In this document: one piece after another, positions 28,456 through 36,933 of the stretch
Layout of the letters: every line of letters starts with the position of its first letter
Numbering within the stretch: position 1 is the first letter of the stretch
Assembly (NCBI GenBank): GCA_947474635.1
Contig: CANJJB010000013.1
Span: forward strand, 1 to 38,831
From: Parachlamydiales bacterium
Lineage (GTDB): Bacteria; Chlamydiota; Chlamydiia; Chlamydiales; Rhabdochlamydiaceae
DNA length: 38,831 nucleotides
Direction of reading: 5' to 3'
Program-made: the position numbers and the translations under genes
The notes under the pieces: model-generated
Told to the model about the DNA's origin: nothing
Database searches by the model: none
Seen by the model: only the letters and a program-made list of their open reading frames with translations

Positions 28456-28751
28456 AGAGAGAACCTACCTTTACACCCTTATACGAAACCTTCATTTAGA
28501 AGTACAGAGGCGTAGTATAGCAGGGGTACTTTTATAGGGGTAGTTTTTATCTTTGGTCCCATGTTAGCCTCTTTTTTTTATGATTCCCCACCAATTCCCA
28601 CTTTTATTTCACTTTTTTATAATCCATTGTGCTTAAGCGGTTTGAGGTGTGATTTTTCGGTCAATTTTAGGTGAAATAAAGGATATTTTTTGGAAAAAAG
28701 TTGCTAGGTTTATGTTTTGGTGTTAAATTGTGGCGAAAGGTGGAAAAGGCA

Positions 28752-29252
28752 GTGAGAAAGTTTTTCTTCAGCGGATCTACGAGAGCAAAAATTGATGCGA
28801 AAAACAGATTTGTTATTCCGCAAGAGATGCGCTTTGGGCTCATTGAAAACGGTGCTTTAGATTTTACCATTGCTCTTGGACTCGGTGGCTGTCTTGCGAT
28901 TTATCGCAGATCAGACATCGAAAAGATTATCGATAAGTTCCAGTCTAAGCAGCACATCGGTAAGTACCAGAAATTTTTTACCATTTTCTTTTCAACGCTG
29001 CACCATACGACGTGTGACAATTTAGGAAGGGTTGTTCTTCCTCCTATTTTGAAAAAAGCTGTTGATATTAAGAGCGATATTGTGGTGGCAGGGGTCCTTA
29101 ACAAGATTGAAATTTGGCCAGCAGATCGTTACGAGGCAGATTTGAAAGCCTTGCTTGATGGCGATGACAAAGAGTGTGACTTGGCAAAAATGTCTGAAGA
29201 GGCGTTTGCCCTATTAGAAGAAGAGGATGTTTGTGGCAGAGAAACAACGTGA
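28752..29252 (+). CDS. mraZ: Transcriptional regulator MraZ
   Basis: FFSGSTRAKIDAKNRFVIPQEMR and DNLGRVVLPPILKKAVDIKSDIVVAGVLNKIEIW; probable GTG start at 28752 (ORF track 28701). Confidence 0.88.
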   Translation: MRKFFFSGSTRAKIDAKNRFVIPQEMRFGLIENGALDFTIALGLGGCLAIYRRSDIEKIIDKFQSKQHIGKYQKFFTIFFSTLHHTTCDNLGRVVLPPILKKAVDIKSDIVVAGVLNKIEIWPADRYEADLKALLDGDDKECDLAKMSEEAFALLEEEDVCGRETT

Positions 29253-30149
29253 ACATATCCCTGTCTTATTAAAGGAGTGTCTTGAGTTTTTCTCAGGACG
29301 TGAACTGAAAGTTTTTTTTGAAGGCACTTTAGGAGCGGGAGGCCACGCCAAAGCTCTATTAGAGGCTCATCCGGAGATCGAGAGATATATCGGATGTGAT
29401 CAAGATCCTGAAGCGATTGAAATTGCTCGGGAGCACTTGAAACCGTGGAAAGATAAGGTTGAGTTTGTGCATGCCAATTTTGCCGATCTCGATCAGGTAT
29501 TAAAAGATAAGAAAATAACAAAGGTCGATGGTTTTTTTTTGACCTGGGAGTATCGTCTATGCAACTAAATAAAGGATCTAAAGGTTTTAGCTTCTCTAAA
29601 GAAGGACCTCTTGATATGCGCATGAATCCTGAAGGGGATTTAACAGCCAAAGAGATCGTCAACAAGTACTCTGAAAAAGAGCTCACCTCTTTAATCGAAG
29701 AGTATGGCGAAGAGCGGCAAGCAAGAAAAGCTGCTAAAGCTATCATAGAAGCAAGACGCAAAAGCCCTATTGAAACGACAACGCAGCTAGCTAGCCTCTT
29801 GGTAGGAGCACTCGGCTTTCGTGGTAAGAGCAAGTTACACCCTGCAACGCTTGTTTTTCAAGCACTCCGTATTGCAGTCAACCGTGAACTCTCCTCTATC
29901 CAAGAAGGTCTCTCAAAAGCAATTGGATTTCTCTCAAAAGGTGGCGTGCTAGGAGCTATTAGCTTCCATAGTTTAGAAGATCGCATCGTGAAAAACCTTT
30001 TAAAAGCAGCTTCCTTTAGAAATAAAAAAGAAGGGGGACTTCCCTTTCTTCAACTACTTACAAAAAAACCTGTAGTGCCAACGTTTGCCGAAATTCGGAT
30101 GAACGCACGCTCTCGCAGTGCAAAAATGCGGTTTGCTGAAAAAACATGA
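29227..30149 (+). pseudogene. rsmH: 16S rRNA m4C1402 methyltransferase RsmH (MraW), split by an apparent frameshift at a T9 tract
   Basis: 29227..29568 carries HIPVLLKECLEFF and FEGTLGAGGHAKALLE; 29559..30149 carries MQLNKGSKGFSFSKEGPLDMRMNP. One extra T gives ...VDGFFFDLGVSSMQLNKGS... Confidence 0.92.
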
Positions 30150-30460
30150 AGAGTAAATTCGTTTTTCATCTTTTTATCTGCGCTCTCTGTTCAAGTTTCT
30201 TTCTCTACTCCTATGTCAATAAACAAAATGAATTGACAAAGCTGAAGATTGCTATTCCCCAAGTAGCAAAAGAGCTCCAGACTCTGCGAGAGAAAAACAC
30301 GCAGCTCAAATATGAAATCGATCGTTTTGAAAACCCCGAGCACCTCATGGAGCTTGCTAGAGAGCAGCGGTTTTCTCATTTGATGCATCCTTTGATGAAT
30401 GAGGTTTTGATGTTAAGAGAAGGTATTGCCGTGCAAGGGACCCTTCCTGCTTCTCATTAA
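30146..30460 (+). CDS. ftsL: FtsL-like cell division protein
   Basis: Short bitopic protein with coiled coil, between rsmH and ftsI. Confidence 0.7.
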   Translation: MKSKFVFHLFICALCSSFFLYSYVNKQNELTKLKIAIPQVAKELQTLREKNTQLKYEIDRFENPEHLMELAREQRFSHLMHPLMNEVLMLREGIAVQGTLPASH

Positions 30461-30503
30461 AATCAGAATACAGTACACTTTTTGGTTTGGATAGAGACTA
30501 TTT

Positions 30504-32483
30504 GTGACAAACCTTATTCCTGCTTCTCAAGATCGTAAACGTCTTACCTGGATTTTTCTCTTCCTTGTAGGGCTTCTCTCTCTTCTCATTGTTCAGTTTT
30601 ATAGAATACAGATTGTGCAAGGAGATAAGTGGAAAAAAGCTGCCCTTAGACAACACCACATGGTTGTGATAGAGCCTGCAAAAAGAGGCGTCTTTTATTC
30701 TAATACAGCGATTAAGTCGGCGCATCCAGAAACCCCTAAAGCTTTTGTTGTAGATGTTCCAAAGTTTCATCTTTATGCAGATCCTCTTGCGATTCCTCAA
30801 GAGTGTAGGGTTGACATCCTCCGCAAGCTTGCATCTTCTCTTAAACTGAGCGAGAAAGATATCCCCAAAATTAAAGAGCAATTTGAGAAAAAAAGTAGAA
30901 GCCGCAAACTGATTTTATGGCTCAGTCAAGAAGAGCAAGAAGATATCAAAACATGGTGGGGCCCTTACTCCAAAGCTAGAAAAATCCCTCGTAATGCTTT
31001 ATTTTTTGTCCAAGATTACAGACGCTCTTACCCCTATGGTAAACTCTTAGGTCAAGTACTTCACACCTTAAGGGAAGATAAAGACCTTACAACCCATCAA
31101 AGTATTCCGACAGGTGGCTTAGAGCTGACACTCAGCCCTTATCTCCAAGGAAAAGAGGGCAAGCGTATTGTCACAAGGTCTCCGCGCCATGCACTAGACA
31201 CTGGAAAAGTTGTCACCGTGCCAGAGCCTGGAGCAGACGTCTATCTCACCATCAACCACACTCTCCAAGCAATTGCTGAAGAGGAAATTGCCAAAGCTGT
31301 GCATGATGCTAATGCTAAAGCTGGCTGGGCAATTATGATGGAGCCCAAAACGGGCGAGATTTTAGCTTTAGCGCAATACCCGGAATTTAACCTTGCCTCT
31401 TACCGAATGTATTTCAATGACAAAAAATTAGAAGAGAACACCAAGGTTAAAGCGCTTTCAGATCCGTATGAGCCGGGCTCTATCATCAAACCGATGACGC
31501 TTGCCATTGCCCTTAAAGCCAACGCAGCGCTCAAAGCTAAAGGAAAGCCCCCACTCTTTTCTCCGCTTGAGAAAATATCTACTGCTACATGCAGTTTTCC
31601 TGGTAGAAGAAAACCACTGAAAGATCTACGTTTTCATCATTACTTAAATATGTACATGGGTCTCCAAAAATCCTCCAACGTGTATATGGGCAAGCTTGTT
31701 CAAAGAATCATCGAGCAGCTAGGTGATGAGTGGTATAGATCAGCACTTAAAGAGATTTTTGGGTTTGGGGAAAAGACAGGGATTGAACTGCCAGGAGAGA
31801 GTAGCGGCCTTGTTCCAACCCCCGGCAGAAAACATCCTAATGGCACTTTAGAGTGGTCAAAAGCAACTCCCTACTCTCTTGCCATGGGACACAACCTCTT
31901 AGCAAATGGCATGCAGATGATGCGCGGCTATGCGATATTTGCCAATGGTGGTTATGACGTGCACCCCACGCTCATTCGCAAAATTGTGAAAAAAAATGCA
32001 GCGGGACAAGATGAGATTCTAGTTGATCATACAAAATATGATGATGTCACAAAAAGAAAACGTTTTCTTGAGCCAGCTATTATAGAAGAAGTCATTAAAG
32101 CGATGCGGTATACAGCTATGCCGGGAGGATCTGTTGTCAGAGCTGCTATTCCTGGATACTCTACGGCTGGTAAAACGGGCTCCTCTGAGAAAGTCGTTAA
32201 CGGCGTCTATTCTAAAAAAAATCACATCTCTACTCTCATTGGATTTGCTCCTGTTTCAGATCCCAAGTTTGTGCTCATGATTGTCATCGATGAACCCGAG
32301 TGGAAATATGTTCCAGGTGTTGGAAAAAATCACTTAGGTAGCGGATGTTGCTCGATTGCTTTCCGCGAGATTGGCCTAAGAACTCTTAAGTACCTCGGCG
32401 TAACCCCGGATGATCCCGATAAAAAAGTGTGGAAAGAAGAAACCGCTAAGTTAAAACAGCTGTACGACACATGGAACCAATGA
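30504..32483 (+). CDS. ftsI: Penicillin-binding protein 3 / FtsI transpeptidase
   Basis: EPGSIIKPMTLA (SxxK), KSSNVYMGKL (SSN), GKTGSSEKV (KTG). Confidence 0.94.
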   Translation: MTNLIPASQDRKRLTWIFLFLVGLLSLLIVQFYRIQIVQGDKWKKAALRQHHMVVIEPAKRGVFYSNTAIKSAHPETPKAFVVDVPKFHLYADPLAIPQECRVDILRKLASSLKLSEKDIPKIKEQFEKKSRSRKLILWLSQEEQEDIKTWWGPYSKARKIPRNALFFVQDYRRSYPYGKLLGQVLHTLREDKDLTTHQSIPTGGLELTLSPYLQGKEGKRIVTRSPRHALDTGKVVTVPEPGADVYLTINHTLQAIAEEEIAKAVHDANAKAGWAIMMEPKTGEILALAQYPEFNLASYRMYFNDKKLEENTKVKALSDPYEPGSIIKPMTLAIALKANAALKAKGKPPLFSPLEKISTATCSFPGRRKPLKDLRFHHYLNMYMGLQKSSNVYMGKLVQRIIEQLGDEWYRSALKEIFGFGEKTGIELPGESSGLVPTPGRKHPNGTLEWSKATPYSLAMGHNLLANGMQMMRGYAIFANGGYDVHPTLIRKIVKKNAAGQDEILVDHTKYDDVTKRKRFLEPAIIEEVIKAMRYTAMPGGSVVRAAIPGYSTAGKTGSSEKVVNGVYSKKNHISTLIGFAPVSDPKFVLMIVIDEPEWKYVPGVGKNHLGSGCCSIAFREIGLRTLKYLGVTPDDPDKKVWKEETAKLKQLYDTWNQ

Positions 32484-33922
32484 AGCTAAAACATCTCTTA
32501 AAAGATATCTCTGTAGATGCAGTAAAAGGCTCGAAAGAAATTGAGATTACAGGCATCACTGCCAACTCTCAGCAAGTAGCTCCTGGCTACTTATTCATTG
32601 CTAAAAAGGGGCTTAATCAACATGGCGCCAGGTTCATTCAAGAAGCAATTTTAAGTGGCGCCTCTGCCATTTTAACCGACTTCTACGATCCCTTCTTAGA
32701 ACATGTTGTGCAGATTATTCATTCCCTTACAGAAGAGATAGAGCTGCAGCTTCTCAATCAATTTTACCATCACCCTGCAGATAAATTACTGATCACAGGT
32801 ATTACCGGTACCAATGGAAAAACCACTACCTCTTACCTCGTGAAATATCTCTTAGATCATCTCCAGATGCCCTGCGGTCTTATCGGTAGTATAGAATGGA
32901 TTGTCGGCAAGACTGTGCTTCCTTCAACGCACACAACACCTGATAGAATCAACCTCATGAAGCTCTTTCATGACATGGTAGAAGAAGGCAGCAAAAGTGT
33001 TTCTATGGAAGTCTCATCCCATGCATTAGATCAAGGCAGGGTCAAAGGTATTTCTTTTGACTGCGCTTTATTTACAAACTTTACGCAAGATCATCTCGAC
33101 TACCACCACACGATGGAGATTTACGCAGAAGCTAAATCTAAACTCTTCACCTCTCTTTCTCCTGAGGCGTTTGCTATTTTCAATCAGGATGATCCCTCAT
33201 TTACCCAAATCGTCGGCACATGCCAAGCTCAAAAAATCGCCTTTGGTTTTAACCCAGGAGCTGATCTTTTAGCCTCTAATCTTTGTTTTACTCCCCAGGG
33301 TATTGTCTTTGATGTAGAGTATGCAGGCATAAAAGCAACGCTATCCTCTCATCTCTTTGGCAGGTTCAATGCGTATAATCTTTTAGGTGCCATCGGAGTA
33401 GGACTATCTCAAGGATTTAAACTAGAGCGTATTGTTTCGATCTTAAGTACTTTTGAAAGGGTTCCTGGCAGGCTTGAGCGCGTACCCAATAAAAAAGGTC
33501 TCCACATCTTTGTTGACTATGCTCACACAGATGATGCGCTAAAAAATGTCTTAGAGACGCTCCAAGAATTTAAAACGCAAAGCCTTATCACCGTCTTTGG
33601 CTGCGGGGGCAACCGCGATCCCTTAAAACGCCCTAAGATGGCACGCATTGCAGAAAAGCTCTCAGACTTTGTCATCGTGACAACAGACAATCCTCGTAAA
33701 GAAGATCCCTATGCAATCATTCAGCAGATCCTGCCAGGCTTTCAAGATAACAGCCGCTTTGTCATTGAACTCGATCGCAGGCTCGCCATCCAAAAAGCAA
33801 TCTCCCTTGCTAAGCCAGGCGACATTATCCTGATTGCTGGCAAAGGGCATGAGACCTACCAGATCTTTTCTCATCAAACTATTGACTTCGATGATAGGGT
33901 AGTTGCTCAAGAGAGCAATTAG
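32471..33922 (+). CDS. murE: UDP-MurNAc-L-Ala-D-Glu:meso-DAP ligase MurE
   Basis: ITGTNGKTTTSYLVK, MEVSSHALDQGRV, FGCGGNRDPLKRPKMA, TTDNPRKEDP, AGKGHETYQ. Confidence 0.96.
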   Translation: MEPMKLKHLLKDISVDAVKGSKEIEITGITANSQQVAPGYLFIAKKGLNQHGARFIQEAILSGASAILTDFYDPFLEHVVQIIHSLTEEIELQLLNQFYHHPADKLLITGITGTNGKTTTSYLVKYLLDHLQMPCGLIGSIEWIVGKTVLPSTHTTPDRINLMKLFHDMVEEGSKSVSMEVSSHALDQGRVKGISFDCALFTNFTQDHLDYHHTMEIYAEAKSKLFTSLSPEAFAIFNQDDPSFTQIVGTCQAQKIAFGFNPGADLLASNLCFTPQGIVFDVEYAGIKATLSSHLFGRFNAYNLLGAIGVGLSQGFKLERIVSILSTFERVPGRLERVPNKKGLHIFVDYAHTDDALKNVLETLQEFKTQSLITVFGCGGNRDPLKRPKMARIAEKLSDFVIVTTDNPRKEDPYAIIQQILPGFQDNSRFVIELDRRLAIQKAISLAKPGDIILIAGKGHETYQIFSHQTIDFDDRVVAQESN

Positions 33923-35307
33923 AGCTTAGGGCGTGGGCCTAGCAGCTTTGCAAGCTCTAGGAAGTTGTTATCTAAAGCGATGTCCAAGGGAGTTTTTTCA
34001 TTACTATTACGTTGATTAGGATAAGCCCCTTTTTCTAGCAAAAGCTTTACAAGTGGAATGTCATTTGCCTCGACGGCTGCGAAGAGAAAAGTATTGCCTT
34101 CCTTGTCTTTTTTATCCACAAAAGCGTCACGTATTTGTTTTATGATAAGTGAAGCAAAAGCGGGATTTTTATTTTTCAAAATCAAGACAAGCTCATTCCA
34201 AGAATAGCTATCAAATATTTTATTCAATTTTTCAATGCTAGGGATGCCTCCTTGTTCTAAGACAGCTTGAAACATAGGTAGATCATCATTGAAGATCATG
34301 CGTAAAAGAGAAATATTTTCAAGTGCAACTACTAATTTTTGCTTGGAAAGATTAGGGGTGGCTAGAAGATCGGAACAATCACGCTCTAAAATTTTTTGCA
34401 AAGATGCAGATTTATCTTTAGTAGTGCACACGTTTGTTATAATTGTACACAACGACTCGTGGCCTTGTGGTTTGTAACGAAATTTGTTAAAGAACGAGAT
34501 TGCCCCATGCACATAATGTGCAAGACTATTTTCAGAGAGTGACTTGGTTATGTGTCCATGATCTATAACAGTCCAAGAGGATGTTTTTAAGTCATATGTG
34601 ATAACTAGCTCACCATATTCGCCGTAAGGCTGGTTATAGGGCCCATAGGGTGTGGAGAGAGTAATAGCACAAGGAATTTCTTTTTTAAACAGGTTTTTTA
34701 GAATCTTAAAGTGAAGCTCTAACTCTTTAATATCATAAATACGCAGAAATGTTGCTGGTATATCGATTCCTCCTTGTGCTTGAAGTACAGGAGAATCATA
34801 TTCAAGATTACTGGCGAAATGGTGAAGCATATCTTTGAGCAAAGCTTTAGACAAATCGAGACTCATTCCAGATTTCTGATAAAGTTCAAGATCATCGAAA
34901 AAGTGTATAAAAGCTTTCTTTGAGAGTTTCTCAAGAAAAATGTCCTTTCTGGCATGGGGTTTGACTTCATGGATTAAAATGGAGAGCTGTTTCAGCGTGG
35001 ATTCATATGTGCCGAAGTTGTTGGATAAAATATCTCGAATGGCTATTAGTGCAAGTCCTACACGGAGGTCTGTTCTCTTACCTGAGTGGCCTAAAGCCTC
35101 TCTTAAGTAATTCCATGCCTCCATGTCCAGGGGTTCTATTTCTGCACCCATATTAGGCGAGAGAGGTTCTTTTTTTGTGGAGTCTTGGAAAATAGAGGTC
35201 ACAGCATTTCTAACGCGCTGCCATATAGAAGAACTCCCTGAATCATCCGGTCTTGGAGAGGACTGAGGGAACTTCGGTGGCAGGTGAGGAGGGATATTTG
35301 ATGACAT
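33919..35307 (-). CDS. Ankyrin-repeat protein, candidate effector (ANK1)
   Basis: C-terminal ANK: EGNTFLFAAVEANDIPLVKLLLEKGAYPNQRNSNEKTPLDIALDNNFLELAKLL; Pro-rich N-terminus; paralogous to the next two. Confidence 0.82.
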   Translation of the reverse strand: MSSNIPPHLPPKFPQSSPRPDDSGSSSIWQRVRNAVTSIFQDSTKKEPLSPNMGAEIEPLDMEAWNYLREALGHSGKRTDLRVGLALIAIRDILSNNFGTYESTLKQLSILIHEVKPHARKDIFLEKLSKKAFIHFFDDLELYQKSGMSLDLSKALLKDMLHHFASNLEYDSPVLQAQGGIDIPATFLRIYDIKELELHFKILKNLFKKEIPCAITLSTPYGPYNQPYGEYGELVITYDLKTSSWTVIDHGHITKSLSENSLAHYVHGAISFFNKFRYKPQGHESLCTIITNVCTTKDKSASLQKILERDCSDLLATPNLSKQKLVVALENISLLRMIFNDDLPMFQAVLEQGGIPSIEKLNKIFDSYSWNELVLILKNKNPAFASLIIKQIRDAFVDKKDKEGNTFLFAAVEANDIPLVKLLLEKGAYPNQRNSNEKTPLDIALDNNFLELAKLLGPRPKL

Positions 35308-35400
35308 TTGTATGCTCCAATAAAATTGTTTTCGTTTTTTTATTAATTAATAAATTGATTTTTTTTTGTCTACATAATTGTAAGAGTAGCATTTGCAGTT

Positions 35401-35466
35401 ACCTATCAGATCTTTTCTCATCAAACAATTGACTTTGATGATAGGGTGGTTGCTCAAGAAATGTGA
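35401..35466 (+). pseudogene. Orphan 3' terminus of murE
   Basis: 35401..35460 is 55/60 identical to 33854..33913; encodes TYQIFSHQTIDFDDRVVAQEM*; all 5 differences are synonymous third positions. Confidence 0.93.
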
Positions 35467-35475
35467 TGGACTTGT

Positions 35476-36834
35476 TTATAGTTGCGGAGGCGGAGCTAGT
35501 AGCGCTGCAAGCTCTACGAAGTTGTTGTTTAAAGCAATTTGTAAGGGTGTTTTTCCACTCAGATCACGTTGATTAAGATTTGCTCCAGCTTTTAGTAAAA
35601 CTTCTACAATGGGAATGTTGTTATCTTTGATGGCTGCTAAAAGGAAAGAGTCTCCATTGCTGTCCTTTTTTTCCACAAAAGCAATTCCCATTGTGTCTAC
35701 GATAAGTGAAGTAAACGCAGGGTTTTTATCTTTTAAAACTACTTCTACAAAAAAATGCCAAAAACAAGAGATGATTGTTTTATCCAATTTATCAGAAGCG
35801 CTGAAGAGGACTCCTTGTTCTAACATAGCCTTAAACATGGTTAGATCATTATATGAGATCACATCCCGACAAAACTCATCACGACTTGCAAACGCTAATT
35901 TTTCCTTGGAAAACTGGGGGATATCTAGAAGATCGGGGCTATGGCTTTCTAAAATTTTTTGTAAGGATTGAGATTGATCTTTAGTTGTAAATAGCATAGT
36001 GGTAATGGCGCATAAATTTGTCTTTTTCCCGAGCTTTGAGCTGGGTGTTAATGCGCGATAAACGTAGGACGCAAGCTTATCGCTAGAGAGCGATTTTGTT
36101 ATGTGCCCATGATCTATTACTGTCCAAGAGGATTTTTTTACATCGTATGTGACGACTATGACATGCCCATTGCCGCTAAGTGCAATAGGGCAAGAAGCAC
36201 TTTCTTTAAACAGGTTTTTTAGTTTCTTCAAGTGAAGCTTTAAGTCTTTGGTATCATAAATACGTATAAATTGTTCTGCTATATCGATTCCCCCTTTTGC
36301 TTGAAGTATTCCAGGAGAGGTAATAGGAACAACAGTATTTAAAAAATCCTTATATTTAATATCGCTTAAAGGATTTTCAAATAAATGGGAGTATAAGCCA
36401 GAGTTCTGGTAAAGTTCAATGCCATCGAAAAAAGCTACTAAATCATAGTCTTTTTTAAGGATGGATGCATCTTTTTTGACGAGTTCTAGAAAATCTTGAT
36501 TGCCGCTCATCTCTTTATATTTATCTATTAAAGTAGCGATTCTTTGTAGCCTGAATTCATACGTATCAAAATCGTTACATAAAATAGCTTGGATGGCCAT
36601 GAGTGCAAGTCCGCAGCAGATGCCTCCTTCCGAACTTTTGTACCCTAAAGCCTGTATAAAGGAAATCAACTCGCTGCCTGTCATCTCAGGCGCACGATAT
36701 CTATGAATGTTTTCAAAAATAGGGGCTACAACTTCTTTAACGCGTTTCCATATAGAAGAACCCCATGAGTTATCCTGACCCGGAGAGGGCTGAGGTGGTT
36801 TCGGCGGTAAACTAGGAGGGATACTTGATGGCAT
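35476..36834 (-). CDS. Ankyrin-repeat protein with putative papain-like Cys/His domain (ANK2)
   Basis: GGICCGLALMAIQAIL ... GNGHVIVVTYDVKKSSWTVIDHG; C-terminal ANK repeats. Confidence 0.8.
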   Translation of the reverse strand: MPSSIPPSLPPKPPQPSPGQDNSWGSSIWKRVKEVVAPIFENIHRYRAPEMTGSELISFIQALGYKSSEGGICCGLALMAIQAILCNDFDTYEFRLQRIATLIDKYKEMSGNQDFLELVKKDASILKKDYDLVAFFDGIELYQNSGLYSHLFENPLSDIKYKDFLNTVVPITSPGILQAKGGIDIAEQFIRIYDTKDLKLHLKKLKNLFKESASCPIALSGNGHVIVVTYDVKKSSWTVIDHGHITKSLSSDKLASYVYRALTPSSKLGKKTNLCAITTMLFTTKDQSQSLQKILESHSPDLLDIPQFSKEKLAFASRDEFCRDVISYNDLTMFKAMLEQGVLFSASDKLDKTIISCFWHFFVEVVLKDKNPAFTSLIVDTMGIAFVEKKDSNGDSFLLAAIKDNNIPIVEVLLKAGANLNQRDLSGKTPLQIALNNNFVELAALLAPPPQL

Positions 36835-36933
36835 TTTTATGTTTGCAATTAATTTATTCTATTTTCTTTTAAATAGAATAATTAACTAATTAAATTAAAC
36901 ATAAAAAATATCGGCTATTGCAATTATGGTTTA

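Noticed and set aside
34110-34125. TTATCCACA, an exact DnaA-box consensus match
   Set aside because: A single copy within the ANK1 coding sequence, with no cluster or AT-rich unwinding element; probably chance. No oriC is claimed despite the nearby dnaA.
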